Shown: positions 9,863 to 18,975, counted from the first letter of the stretch. The stretch is 64,000 nucleotides of DNA from Phocaeicola oris (GCF_021295095.1 NZ_JAJLQX010000003.1:62001-126000); one strand, 5' to 3'. The notes: generated by a model from the letters alone, not told the origin. Translations and numbers: made by a program.

Positions 9863-10957
9863 ATGAAATTTAAAACAATAGCTCTTTCATTGCTTTTTGC
9901 AAGCGCATGCGTTACTATAAACGCACAGAGCACAAAGGAAAATTACTATACTCCAAAATGGAGCGATAATATTTTCATCAGCGTTGGTGGCGGCGTATAT
10001 TCTATTTACAATAATGGTTTTGTAAAAGGAAACCCTCATTTCAACCTGTCTTTAGGTAAATATATTACTCCTACTTGGGGTGTTCGCGCACAAGTTAATG
10101 GTATTTGGACAAGTCTTTGTCAAGACAATCTCCATGACCATGCTCACAAATACTTTGGCGGTAACATTGATGGTTTATTGAACTTGTCAACATTGTTCGC
10201 AGGTGTTAATACCGATCGTGTATTCGAGGTATTTGCTTTCTTAGGTCCACAGATCAACCTCTCTAAGTCAACTAATGGTACGTTGGTTATCGACAACCAA
10301 AAGAATACTCATTATTTCTTGGCTGAAGGTGGTAAAGAAAAAAGTCATGCACGTATCGGAGCTTCTGCCGGTTTGGGGTTGAAATTCAACTTAAACAAAT
10401 CATTTGCTTTAGATGTTGAAGCTCGTGGCGCAATCGCTCCATCTAACTTCGGAAATAAGAGCGAATATCGTAAGAGCGAAGGTACTGGTGCTGTAACAGT
10501 TGGCTTTACTTACATCTTCGGCGGTAAGAAATTCAATAAGGTTTCCGACCGTGTTGTTGAGAAAGAAGTTATTAAGGAAGTTGTTAGAGAAGTTCCAAAA
10601 GAAGTTATCAAGGAAGTCGTTAAGAATACAAGTGAAGGCGCTATTGCCAGTGCAGTATTCTTCAAGATTAACCGTGCTAATTTGAGTGATCAGGCTAAGG
10701 TTAACATCAAATTGATTGCTGAAGCTATGAAAGAAATGCCGGATGCTTCATTCACTATCAATGGTTATGCTGATAAGGCTACAGGTACTCCTGATATCAA
10801 CCAGCGTTTGTCTGAGAAACGTGCTCAAGCTGTTTACGACGCATTGGTTGCTGAAGGTGTAAATCCTAACCAGTTGACTAAGATTGCTAATGGTGGAACA
10901 GAGAACATGTTCGGTAAGAACTTCTTGAACCGTGTAGTTATCATGAGAAATAAATAA
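9863..10957 (+). CDS. OmpA-family outer-membrane porin
   Basis: 364 residues. A signal peptide (cleavage near TINAQ) precedes an eight-strand-type barrel (about 30-225). A regular Lys/Glu/Val linker with repeated KEVxxEVV follows (about 232-255), and the C-terminal OmpA peptidoglycan-binding domain begins near residue 262. The latter has VFFKINRANLSDQAKVNI, NGYADKATG and LSEKRAQAVYDAL. It should tie the outer membrane to the cell wall. An intrinsic terminator follows at 10976-11009. The codon pattern looks like that of a highly expressed gene. Confidence 0.93.
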   Translation: MKFKTIALSLLFASACVTINAQSTKENYYTPKWSDNIFISVGGGVYSIYNNGFVKGNPHFNLSLGKYITPTWGVRAQVNGIWTSLCQDNLHDHAHKYFGGNIDGLLNLSTLFAGVNTDRVFEVFAFLGPQINLSKSTNGTLVIDNQKNTHYFLAEGGKEKSHARIGASAGLGLKFNLNKSFALDVEARGAIAPSNFGNKSEYRKSEGTGAVTVGFTYIFGGKKFNKVSDRVVEKEVIKEVVREVPKEVIKEVVKNTSEGAIASAVFFKINRANLSDQAKVNIKLIAEAMKEMPDASFTINGYADKATGTPDINQRLSEKRAQAVYDALVAEGVNPNQLTKIANGGTENMFGKNFLNRVVIMRNK

Positions 10958-10975
10958 TAGAAAATAACTTATTAC

Positions 10976-11010
10976 AAAAAGGATGCATCATGTTGGTGCA
11001 TCCTTTTTTA
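10976..11010 (+). terminator. Intrinsic terminator of the OmpA gene
   Basis: Stem arms 10981-10987 and 10997-11003 (GGATGCA / TGCATCC) are extended by an upstream A run pairing with the T run at 11004-11009. This is a textbook Rho-independent terminator, 19 bp past the stop codon. The next small gene begins just beyond it, so that gene relies on read-through or a weak promoter. Confidence 0.88.
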
Positions 11011-11019
11011 TTTAAAACT

Positions 11020-11193
11020 ATGGCAGACAATTTTTTAGAACAAAAAAGAGAAGAGTACGAAAAGCGTAAAGCAGCATGGCTTAAAAGCAAGAAATTTAAG
11101 AAATACACTCACAGTGTAAAAACTGATATCAAAGAAGAAGCTGATGATTTTGAAAACCAAACTTCGAATCAGGAAAATGAAGATGACAGTTAG
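11020..11193 (+). CDS. Small highly charged conserved protein
   Basis: 57 residues: MADNFLEQKREEYEKRKAAW, then a Lys-rich stretch and a Glu/Asp/Gln/Asn-rich tail. The start is placed at the ATG at 11020, because the longer frame from 10990 runs through the terminator stem. The MAD-x-FLE-x-K-x-EEYEKRK-x-AW opening is one I associate with short conserved proteins in Bacteroides, sometimes mislabelled as dehydrogenase. No enzyme motif is present. It probably forms a single charged helix. Function unknown. Confidence 0.55.
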   Translation: MADNFLEQKREEYEKRKAAWLKSKKFKKYTHSVKTDIKEEADDFENQTSNQENEDDS

Positions 11194-11250
11194 AAACTGC
11201 TCAGCTATTAACGTCATAAGGAATTCTAACGAAATCATCAAAAGATTTTG

Positions 11251-11380
11251 TTAACTCATGCGTATCACTTAGACAACTCATCAGCATCAATTAGACAACT
11301 CATCAGCATCAATTGAACAACTCATCAGCATCATTTGAGCATTTGATGCCCAACACTTTATTCAATTATACGCATGAGTT
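11251..11380. repeat. 22-bp register array, six units (ATRC|GNAT type)
   Basis: Six modules have centres just after bases 11261, 11283, 11305, 11327, 11349 and 11371, exactly 22 bp apart. The middle units read ACAACTCATCAGCATCAATT, nearly identical three times. The first (AACTCATGCGTATCACTT) and last (ATACGCATGAGTT) are inverted relative to each other. The array fills the gap between the convergent small gene and the arginase-fold gene. It is the reverse-complement counterpart of the 19582-19735 array. No transposon-like arms are seen here. Confidence 0.85.
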
Positions 11381-12078
11381 CATAAACTGTTAACCAACAA
11401 ATTAATAAGAGAAAAATACACTTGTTCGTTTGATAAATGATATGCCCTATCATCGTCACCACAAAGATCAACACCAAGAAATGGTCGATGAATTTCAAGA
11501 AGATAAGACAAATCAGAATAAAGTTGATCGAACGAAAACGTACCTTGGTCCCAATTGGATATAAAATATTTTTTATCCAGAATATCCAAATCAACAGAAA
11601 TATAAATAGGAAAATCAAGCGGAATGAGAGATAAATCTTTCACAAGAACTATTCTATCCTTATATTCATTTAAAAAACTTAATTTTCCAGACGACGGCCC
11701 CACCATATAAACCTTCTGTAAATAAGGATGAGATCCTAACATGTGCCTAACCCAACTGCCACACGAAAGCATTGATGGAATTCGAGACTTTTGAGTATCC
11801 GGATGATGATCAAAAAGCAACAGACTAAATTTTTCAGAAATACTCCTACACCATAAATCTGTCAAATAATGATAATTACCATTATCCAGAAGATGAACCG
11901 CTCTTCTCGGTAATGATTTAATCCGTTCGATAATATTTTTTTGTGCTCTGCCACTACAATAACCATCTACTTCCATTATATCGGTCAAATTGAGCCATAT
12001 AAAATCCGAAGCATGAAGAAACTCGTAATCCTCATACATGTGACTTATATTCATAACAATAACAGATATTTGACTCAT
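11380..12078 (-). CDS. Arginase/agmatinase-fold (ureohydrolase superfamily) protein
   Basis: 232 residues, shorter than typical arginases (~300). It keeps two metal-site motifs of the superfamily in altered form: FDHHPD at 89-94 (usually D-A-H-x-D) and SVDLDILD at 161-168 (usually S-x-D-x-D-x-x-D-P). The first motif, GGDHS, appears only as LDNGNYHY. Retained Asp and His residues suggest a two-metal site, but the substrate may not be arginine or agmatine. It is a single gene, convergent with the repeat array and divergent from the polysaccharide export gene. Confidence 0.7.
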   Translation of the reverse strand: MSQISVIVMNISHMYEDYEFLHASDFIWLNLTDIMEVDGYCSGRAQKNIIERIKSLPRRAVHLLDNGNYHYLTDLWCRSISEKFSLLLFDHHPDTQKSRIPSMLSCGSWVRHMLGSHPYLQKVYMVGPSSGKLSFLNEYKDRIVLVKDLSLIPLDFPIYISVDLDILDKKYFISNWDQGTFSFDQLYSDLSYLLEIHRPFLGVDLCGDDDRAYHLSNEQVYFSLINLLVNSL

Positions 12079-12145
12079 AGTTCTACATTTTCAATATTTC
12101 CAGCACTTTTTTAATAAACAGGACTGATTAATTCCAAATTATAAT

Positions 12146-12153
12146 TAACTTTG
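12146..12153 (+). promoter_or_regulatory. -7 box of the polysaccharide export operon
   Basis: TAACTTTG matches TAnnTTTG exactly and lies 47 bp before the ATG at 12201. No convincing -33 TTTG is found at 19-21 bp upstream. Confidence 0.5.
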
Positions 12154-12200
12154 CACATGCTATACACTATCACCAAACAAATTTAAATAAAAAATAGTTT

Positions 12201-14588
12201 ATGCGTAAATTCTTAACTCTATTAATCCTATTAGTGACATTATCAGGAACTGCTGCATACGCGCAGCAAATGTCAGATAAAGAAGTAATAGAATATTTAA
12301 AGCAAGCACAAGCTGCAGGTAAAACTCAACGGCAAATGACAACAGAATTGATGCGTCGTGGTGTTACCCGTCAACAAGTTGAACGAATTCGAGATCAATA
12401 TTTAAAGGAACAAGCAGATAAACAAAATCAAACCATATCTGCTCCAAACGATACAATAAGGAGGACTCGTACCGATGTTCAAGAGACAGGAGAAGTTATT
12501 AACGAGCGTACTACACCCATGCCCGTAGCAACTCCGACAATTCCGATTTTCGGACATAATCTGTTTACAAATGCCAATCTCTCATTCGAGCCTAACGCAA
12601 ATTTAGCAACTCCTACAAATTATGTTTTAGGTCCGGGAGATGAAGTAATCATAGATGTGTGGGGAGCTTCAGAAAATACCATTCGCCAGACCATCTCTCC
12701 CGACGGCAATATACAAATCAGTGGCTTGGGTCCTATTTCCTTAAGCGGAATGACCATACAGGCGGCCGATCGTTTTTTACGCAATGAACTTTCAAAAATA
12801 TATTCAGGTCCGGATACACAAGTCAAACTGACCTTAGGAAACATTCGCTCTATACAAATTAATATTATGGGCGAAGTTACTGTTCCGGGAACATATACTT
12901 TATCTGCTTTTTCATCAGTCTTTCACGCATTATATAGAGCCGGAGGTGTAAACGACATCGGTAGTTTGCGTAGTATTAAAGTTGTCCGCAACGGGCGAAC
13001 GATCGCTGATTTAGATGTTTACAGTTTTATAATGAAAGGTAAGATGAATGATGACGTTCGCCTTTTAGAAGGTGATGTAATCATTGTTGAGCCTTATAAA
13101 TCGTTGGTATCTATAGAAGGAAAGGTTAAACGACCAATGTATTATGAGCTGAAATCGGATGAAACTTTTAAAACATTACTTGATTATGCCGGTGGTTTTA
13201 CCGGAGACGCATATAAACAATCGGTAAGATTAATCCGTAAAACAGGACGCGAGCACCAGATATTCAATATTGACGAAGTTGATTACTCCGTATTCCGCAT
13301 GGAAGATGGTGATGAAATTTCTGTAGACTCTGTCCTCAATCGCTACGAAAACCGAATAGAAATTCGAGGAGCCGTTTTCCGCGAAGGCATATATCAACTG
13401 GATGGCCAAACAAATACCGTTAAAGCATTAATAAAAAAAGCAGACGGCTTAAGAGAAAACGCATTCTTAAATCGTGCGATACTTACACGTGAAAAGGATA
13501 ATTTGGATCATGAAATAATTTCAATTGATTTGAATGCTCTCTTAAATGGTTCCGTGCCGGATATCCCTTTAAAAAAGAACGATGTTTTGTACATCCCAAG
13601 TATTCAAGGGCTAAAGGAAATGGAGACAGTAACCATCCACGGAGAGGTTAATATTCCCGGCACATACGCATACGCAGAAAATATGACGGTAGAAGATTTG
13701 ATTATAGTTTCAGGCGGATTGTTAGAGGATGCTTCTACCGTGAAGGTCGATATTACCCGCAGAATAAAAGACCCAAGCAGTACATTATACTCTAAGGAAG
13801 TTGGCAAGACATATACTATTGACATAACAGATAACTTTAAGGTTGGTGATGAAACTTTCCATTTGGAACCATACGATGAAGTATATATCAGAAAGAGTCC
13901 CGCATACAGAGCACAGCAGAATGTAACTATCGGAGGTGAAGTTTTATTCGGAGGCAACTATGCGCTTCAGAGTAAGAATGAACGTATTTCATCTTTAATT
14001 CAAAGATCCGGCGGATTAACTCCGGAAGCATATATCAAAGGTGCCCGATTAATCAGGACAAGAACCGAAGAAGAGAAGATGAGAGAGATGGATATGCTCA
14101 AAATGGCAAGAAGAGCTACCGGTAATGATTCTATTGACGTTAGTATATTAAATGTTTCCAACACATATCCTGTAGGAATAGATTTGGAACAAGCTTTGAG
14201 AAATCCAAATTCAGACTATGACTTAGTACTACGCGATGGTGACGTCGTATATATCCCGGAATATATCAATACGATAAAAATCAGTGGGGCTGTGATGTAT
14301 CCAAATACTGTTTTATATCAAAAAGATGAAAATTTAAAGTATTACATCAATCAAGCAGGAGGTTTTGGAAGCAATGCTCGGAAACATAAAGTTTACGTAG
14401 TTAATTTAAATGGTAAGGCTTCGAAACTGAGATTACATAGCAGAAAACAAATTGAACCCGGAAGTGAAATCATCGTTCCGGAAAAAGATAAGAGTAATAG
14501 AGCAAGTTTACCCGAGATGATAAGTATTGGAACAATGACAGCATCTATGGCAGCAGTTATAGCATCCATTATCCGTCTCTTTAAATAA
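12201..14588 (+). CDS. Outer-membrane polysaccharide export protein (Wza-like, multi-SLBB)
   Basis: 795 residues. A signal peptide (ending AAYAQQ) is followed by a short helical region and the polysaccharide export domain with VLGPGDEVIIDVWG (about 143-156). At least five SLBB-type beta-grasp repeats follow, each marked by I-x-G-x-V-x-x-P-G-x-Y (IMGEVTVPGTY, IEGKVKRPMYY, IRGAVFREGIY, IHGEVNIPGTY, IGGEVLFGGNY). A hydrophobic helix ends the protein. The family forms the outer-membrane channel for capsule or exopolysaccharide. It is twice the length of E. coli Wza, as is common in Bacteroides. Its stop overlaps the next ATG by one base. Confidence 0.92.
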   Translation: MRKFLTLLILLVTLSGTAAYAQQMSDKEVIEYLKQAQAAGKTQRQMTTELMRRGVTRQQVERIRDQYLKEQADKQNQTISAPNDTIRRTRTDVQETGEVINERTTPMPVATPTIPIFGHNLFTNANLSFEPNANLATPTNYVLGPGDEVIIDVWGASENTIRQTISPDGNIQISGLGPISLSGMTIQAADRFLRNELSKIYSGPDTQVKLTLGNIRSIQINIMGEVTVPGTYTLSAFSSVFHALYRAGGVNDIGSLRSIKVVRNGRTIADLDVYSFIMKGKMNDDVRLLEGDVIIVEPYKSLVSIEGKVKRPMYYELKSDETFKTLLDYAGGFTGDAYKQSVRLIRKTGREHQIFNIDEVDYSVFRMEDGDEISVDSVLNRYENRIEIRGAVFREGIYQLDGQTNTVKALIKKADGLRENAFLNRAILTREKDNLDHEIISIDLNALLNGSVPDIPLKKNDVLYIPSIQGLKEMETVTIHGEVNIPGTYAYAENMTVEDLIIVSGGLLEDASTVKVDITRRIKDPSSTLYSKEVGKTYTIDITDNFKVGDETFHLEPYDEVYIRKSPAYRAQQNVTIGGEVLFGGNYALQSKNERISSLIQRSGGLTPEAYIKGARLIRTRTEEEKMREMDMLKMARRATGNDSIDVSILNVSNTYPVGIDLEQALRNPNSDYDLVLRDGDVVYIPEYINTIKISGAVMYPNTVLYQKDENLKYYINQAGGFGSNARKHKVYVVNLNGKASKLRLHSRKQIEPGSEIIVPEKDKSNRASLPEMISIGTMTASMAAVIASIIRLFK

Positions 14589-15715
14589 TGATTATGATTG
14601 ACGAAAAGAAACAAAATACGGAAGAAGTCGATCTGGTTAATGAACAAGAGATTGACTTGATGGAAATAGCAAGAAAAATCTGGAGTAAACGAAAGTTTAT
14701 ATATAAGGTATGTGGCATCGCTTTACTTGCGGGTTTAGTGGTTGCCTTTAGCATTCCAAAGGAATACACTACCGCCGTAAAACTCTCCTCCGAAAGAACA
14801 AACAGTCGATCAGGCGGAAATCTAAGTTCCTTGGCAGCTATGGCAGGAATTAATCTTAGCTCATCCAACTCAGATGCGCTGTCCGACCAAATTTATCCGG
14901 ATGTCATGGCTTCTACTCCTTTCTTAAAAGAACTTTTTAAAGTTCAAGTAAAAAATAAGAAAGGCAACACAACCTTATATAATTATCTCCTAAATGATTA
15001 TAGATTACCTTGGTGGAGTTCAATCTTTAAAGGTGTGTTCTCTATACCATCTAAAATAATCGGCTTATTTAAAAACAAAGAAAAGGATAGCAATGAAATC
15101 GATCCCGAGTATCTGTCTAAAGATGACAGAAGAGTCATTAGTGCGCTATCAGAGAATTTAAATTTATCTGTAGACCAAAAAACCGGTGTAATGGATTTGG
15201 CTGTCACTATGCAAGACCCGAATATCTGCGCACAAGTAACTGATACAGTAATAGCTAATTTACAGAAGTATATTACAACTTATAGAACTAATAAAGCTCG
15301 TAAAGACTTGGCATACTCTCAGAAATTATATGAAGAGGCAAAATCTGCTTACACTAAAGCTCAGAACGAGTACGCAAACTTTACAGACGCAAATCAGAAT
15401 CTGATATTACATAGTTACAGAGCAGAACAGGAACGGTTGCAAAACGAGATGAATTTAGCATATCAAACTTATTCCCAAACATCTCAACAATTACAAGCAG
15501 CTAAGGCAAAAGTACAAGAAAACACTCCGGCATTTGCTGTTATTCAGCCTTCAATAGTGCCAATGCGTGCATCCAAACCAAGAAAAATGATTATCCTTAT
15601 TGGATTTCTATTCTTAGGATTTGTTGGAGCATGTGCATGGGTTTACTTTGAAGACCAAATAAAGGAATGGAAAAAGCAAATTACTGATCAGGAAACAATA
15701 GTTGAACAAAAATAA
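14588..15715 (+). CDS. Wzz-type chain-length determinant / polysaccharide co-polymerase
   Basis: 375 residues with the two-helix layout of this family. A membrane helix (about 39-56) follows the motif EIDLMEIARKIWSKRKFIYK. A long periplasmic section with a coiled-coil (about 230-310) leads to a second helix near the C-terminus, preceded by the Pro/Lys-rich PSIVPMRASKPRKM. It controls polysaccharide chain length at the inner membrane with the export channel encoded just upstream. No tyrosine-kinase domain is fused. The 1-bp overlap with the wza-like gene supports coupled expression. Confidence 0.9.
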   Translation: MIMIDEKKQNTEEVDLVNEQEIDLMEIARKIWSKRKFIYKVCGIALLAGLVVAFSIPKEYTTAVKLSSERTNSRSGGNLSSLAAMAGINLSSSNSDALSDQIYPDVMASTPFLKELFKVQVKNKKGNTTLYNYLLNDYRLPWWSSIFKGVFSIPSKIIGLFKNKEKDSNEIDPEYLSKDDRRVISALSENLNLSVDQKTGVMDLAVTMQDPNICAQVTDTVIANLQKYITTYRTNKARKDLAYSQKLYEEAKSAYTKAQNEYANFTDANQNLILHSYRAEQERLQNEMNLAYQTYSQTSQQLQAAKAKVQENTPAFAVIQPSIVPMRASKPRKMIILIGFLFLGFVGACAWVYFEDQIKEWKKQITDQETIVEQK

Positions 15716-15722
15716 AAGCATA

Positions 15723-16187
15723 ATGGAAAAATGTATTGTAAATAACTACGACGAATTTGCTTCATGGTTAGGCAAAGTAATCGGTGTTTCAGATTATATC
15801 CAGATTACTCAAGACAGAATAAATAAGTTTGCTGACGCAACAAATGATCATCAATGGATACATGTCGATATAGACCGTGCAAAAACAGAATCACCTTATA
15901 AAAGTACAATCGCACATGGTTATCTGACTTTATCCATGCTTCCACACCTATGGAATCAAATTATTGAAGTTCATAACTTAAAGATGATGGTAAACTATGG
16001 TATGGATAAGATGAAATTTGGCCAGCCTGTGCTCTCCGGACAAAGCATTCGTCTTACCGCTTCTCTCCAAGATATTCAGAATCTTCGAGGTATAACTAAA
16101 GCAGAAATAAAATTCACACTTGATATCAAGGAACAAAATAAGAAAGCATTAGAAGGTGTCGCAACTTTCTTATACTATTTTAGTTAA
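15723..16187 (+). CDS. MaoC-like hot-dog-fold hydratase
   Basis: 154 residues from the ATG at 15723; a longer frame starts at an unlikely TTG inside the wzz-like gene. The hydratase motif is present as FADATNDHQWIHVD followed by STIAHGYLTLSMLP, with the Asp/His pair of R-specific enoyl-CoA hydratases. The family hydrates acyl-CoA double bonds. It lies 7 bp after the chain-length gene and is followed by a terminator, so it appears to be the last gene of that operon. Its link to polysaccharide is not obvious; it could supply a hydroxyacyl group or simply be a passenger. Confidence 0.85.
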   Translation: MEKCIVNNYDEFASWLGKVIGVSDYIQITQDRINKFADATNDHQWIHVDIDRAKTESPYKSTIAHGYLTLSMLPHLWNQIIEVHNLKMMVNYGMDKMKFGQPVLSGQSIRLTASLQDIQNLRGITKAEIKFTLDIKEQNKKALEGVATFLYYFS

Positions 16188-16202
16188 ATCTATCATGAAA
16201 GA

Positions 16203-16235
16203 GAAGGTGTGTTGAAAAGCACACCTTCCTTTTTT
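16203..16235 (+). terminator. Intrinsic terminator after the polysaccharide export operon
   Basis: A perfect 9-bp stem, GAAGGTGTG (16203-16211) with CACACCTTC (16220-16228), is followed by a T run. It lies 15 bp past the hydratase stop, between convergent genes. Confidence 0.9.
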
Positions 16236-17592
16236 ATACAATAACCATTCTGTTATTAACAACCTTAATCCTTTTATAAACCCATATAAAGGCAGGAACC
16301 AAAAACGCGACGGCAAACACCCAAGCCGTAGGATCACCGAAACAAACAGCCATATATCCGAAAGAAGGAACAGCAAACAAACTGACTAATACACGAGCTA
16401 TCATCTCAGACACTCCGGACAACATGGATAATCCGGTATAACCCACTCCCTGAATCGTATAGCGTAAGATACATAGTGTACCTAAAACAGGATAGAAAGA
16501 TACTGATATATGTAAGAATAAAGCTGTATCTCTAATGATTTCTGTTTCCGAGGAATCAATAAACATGAGTGCGAAGAATTCTGAACCAATCCAAAGAACA
16601 ATTCCTATTACAATACTATACATAATCATCATCAACCAAGCAGACTTTACACCTTGCCAAACTCTTTTCGGCTTCCCTGCTCCATAATTCTGCCCGGCGA
16701 AAGTGGCCATTGCAATACCTAAGGTTTCAAGCGGGCACATACAAAACATTTTAATGCGCATAGCCGCGGTAAAGGCAGCAACACAAGCAGTGCCTAACGC
16801 GTTATTAGCACTCTGAAGCATTATACTTCCGATAGCAGTTATACTAAACTGCAACCCCATAGGAACTCCTATATATAATAAGGTATTAGCATATCTTTGT
16901 TTATACTTCCTTTCATCAGCCGTACTCCGTAATATATAGAAATGTCTCTGCATATAGAAGAAACAAAGAATGGCAGAAACACCTTGCGCAATCAAGGTAG
17001 CTATTGCAGCTCCCGCTACTCCCCAGCCCATTATCAGTATACAAAATAAATCTAATACAATATTTAATATCGTACTGAATAAAAGGAACCAAAATGGAGT
17101 CTTACTATCTCCCAATGCTCTAATGATACTCGAAAGCAAATTATATAAGAAAGTACAAGGAATGCCGATAAAAGTGATTAACAAATAAATATAAGCACCA
17201 TCGAAAATCATTTCAGGAGTTCGCATCCACTGTAGAATACTCTCGCATAATAAAGCAGTGGCTATCATTAGTGCTATACTCATCCCCATCGATAATTTGA
17301 TTCCTGTCCAAATCATTCTACGCATCGTTGAGTAATCTCTGGCACCGAATTTCTGAGCAACAGGAATGCCAAATCCTCCACAACATCCATTGCAAAATCC
17401 TAAGATAAGAAAAATAACGGAAGAACTTGCTCCAACAGAAGCTAAAGCATTTATACCTAAAAACTTACCAACTATAGCCGCGTCAACCAACGAATAAGTC
17501 TGCTGCAGTAAATTTCCACCCAATAAAGGTAGAGCAAAATGGAAAATCTGAGGAAGAGTAGCTCCCTCTGTCATCTCATTGGTAGTACTCAT
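16234..17592 (-). CDS. MATE-family multidrug/flippase transporter
   Basis: 452 residues with about 12 hydrophobic helices. It begins MTEGATLPQIFHFALPLLGGNLLQQTYSLVDAAIVGKFLG, with the Pro-Leu-x-x-x-x-x-x-Q and D-x-x-x-V/I-G-x-F pattern of the DinF/NorM-like MATE transporters. The family exports cationic drugs or other substrates by Na+ or H+ antiport. It lies 17 bp downstream of the WecA-like gene on the same strand. That context allows a role near lipid-linked sugars, but ordinary efflux is equally possible. Confidence 0.92.
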   Translation of the reverse strand: MSTTNEMTEGATLPQIFHFALPLLGGNLLQQTYSLVDAAIVGKFLGINALASVGASSSVIFLILGFCNGCCGGFGIPVAQKFGARDYSTMRRMIWTGIKLSMGMSIALMIATALLCESILQWMRTPEMIFDGAYIYLLITFIGIPCTFLYNLLSSIIRALGDSKTPFWFLLFSTILNIVLDLFCILIMGWGVAGAAIATLIAQGVSAILCFFYMQRHFYILRSTADERKYKQRYANTLLYIGVPMGLQFSITAIGSIMLQSANNALGTACVAAFTAAMRIKMFCMCPLETLGIAMATFAGQNYGAGKPKRVWQGVKSAWLMMIMYSIVIGIVLWIGSEFFALMFIDSSETEIIRDTALFLHISVSFYPVLGTLCILRYTIQGVGYTGLSMLSGVSEMIARVLVSLFAVPSFGYMAVCFGDPTAWVFAVAFLVPAFIWVYKRIKVVNNRMVIV

Positions 17593-17609
17593 TAAAAAGG
17601 TTTATTGAA

Positions 17610-18761
17610 TTATTCTTCGGACTGTGTTTTCTTTAGAACATTGTACTCATGAATCCTCTTATTCAAATACTTGATAAAAAGCAACCATGCTATCATATTC
17701 AAAATAAGCAATAAAGTCACTTGAATAAAACAAGAAAGGATCATATTAGCAATTATCAAGAAGAAAGAAATACACAAAATAGAAATCATAGCTTTACGCT
17801 GCTTCATCCCCATTGCTAACAGTTTATGATGCAAATGATTCTTGTCCGGTAAAAAAGGACTACATCCACGACGAATGCGATGAAAAAACACTCTGACAAC
17901 ATCAAAACATGGAACAATCAACGGAGCAAAAGCTAATACAAAATAATTATATGACACCAACGTCTCATTTGGCGTATGAAAATTTAATTCAATACTAAGA
18001 TAACTTAAAATCAAGCCCAAAGTTAAAGATCCGGTATCTCCCATGAATATTTTCCTTCCATGCTCGACGCTACCAAACACATTATAATAATAGAACGGAA
18101 TAATTGTTCCCAAAGCCGCAAATGAAATCAACGCATAGATGAACTTTTCATCCAACATAAAAATCACCCCATAATATATAAAAGCAACGCCACTTAATCC
18201 GGAAGCAAGTCCATCAATACCATCCATTAAATTAATAGCATTAGTTATAAAAACTATCACCAATATTGTTAACAAATAGCCTAAATACCAAGGAAGTTGA
18301 TGAATACCAAATAATCCATGCAAATCGTTAATCCAAACATTCCCCAAAATAAGAAGAATGGAACAAAGGATTTGAATATAAAACTTATTCCGATAACGAA
18401 CGCCAACCAAATCATCCATTGTACCAATAAGAAAGATAAGCATCATGGCACAAGTAGCAAATGTCAAAGTCCGAGACTCTGCGACTAAATGAATTATCAA
18501 TTCATCTTTCGAGAATATTAAAGCTATGCCAATAGCAAACGCAACTGTAAACAAAATACATGGAGCAAAGGCAAAACCTCCTAAACGAGGTATATGAGCA
18601 TTATGAATCTTTCTTTTATCAGGTTCATCAAATAATCTTTTTCTAAACGATATCAATAATATCTTTGGTGTTATAAGTCCATTGAAAAACGAACTTAACA
18701 TAACCACAAAAAACATTATACACCACCAAAATAATATATCTGATGAGAATAAATCGAACAT
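17610..18761 (-). CDS. Undecaprenyl-phosphate N-acetylglucosaminyl-1-phosphate transferase (MraY/WecA family)
   Basis: 383 residues from the ATG at 18761; the longer frame begins at a TTG. It has about eleven membrane helices with family signatures HIPRLGG, NAINLMDGIDGLASG (Asp pair for Mg2+), FMGDTGSLTLG and a His-rich DKNHLHHKLL loop. It links a sugar-1-phosphate to undecaprenyl phosphate, the first membrane step in making surface polysaccharide. The D-G-I-D-G and His-loop pattern is closer to WecA/TagO than to MraY. A good promoter lies at 18838-18867. Confidence 0.92.
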   Translation of the reverse strand: MFDLFSSDILFWWCIMFFVVMLSSFFNGLITPKILLISFRKRLFDEPDKRKIHNAHIPRLGGFAFAPCILFTVAFAIGIALIFSKDELIIHLVAESRTLTFATCAMMLIFLIGTMDDLVGVRYRNKFYIQILCSILLILGNVWINDLHGLFGIHQLPWYLGYLLTILVIVFITNAINLMDGIDGLASGLSGVAFIYYGVIFMLDEKFIYALISFAALGTIIPFYYYNVFGSVEHGRKIFMGDTGSLTLGLILSYLSIELNFHTPNETLVSYNYFVLAFAPLIVPCFDVVRVFFHRIRRGCSPFLPDKNHLHHKLLAMGMKQRKAMISILCISFFLIIANMILSCFIQVTLLLILNMIAWLLFIKYLNKRIHEYNVLKKTQSEE

Positions 18762-18837
18762 ACGAAGTTCTTTTAGTAAACAGCTAATTATTATCCTATA
18801 AAATAAATTCAAAAAATGAGTTTACTTTATTAAGTAA

Positions 18838-18867
18838 CAAAGGTATAGTAAAAATTAAAATAACAAA
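18838..18867 (-). promoter_or_regulatory. Promoter of the WecA-like gene
   Basis: On the minus strand the -33 TTTG (18864-18867) and the -7 TACCTTTG (18838-18845) are 18 bp apart, matching the Bacteroides promoter pattern. The leader would be about 70 bases. Confidence 0.65.
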
Positions 18868-18945
18868 ATTTTTAGCAACATTATTTTTCCTAATACATAT
18901 TCTTAATTCTTACTTTATAAGCCATATCTATTCCTAACAATTTTA

Positions 18946-18953
18946 TATCTTTG
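18946..18953 (+). promoter_or_regulatory. -7 box of the UpxY-like gene
   Basis: TATCTTTG fits TAnnTTTG and lies 22 bp before the ATG. No -33 TTTG is evident. This region is divergent from the WecA-like promoter. Confidence 0.5.
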
Positions 18954-18975
18954 CTTTTACGAACAAAAGAATATT

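Noticed and set aside
10990-11019. Upstream start of the small charged protein
   Set aside because: It lies in the loop and second arm of the OmpA terminator; the ATG at 11020 gives the conserved opening.
7590-11193. Polysaccharide utilisation locus
   Set aside because: There is no SusC/SusD pair, and the OmpA and lipoprotein genes do not carry Sus signatures.
15702-15722. Longer N-terminus of the MaoC-like gene
   Set aside because: It would begin with TTG inside the preceding gene. The ATG at 15723 fits the family and the 7-bp gap.
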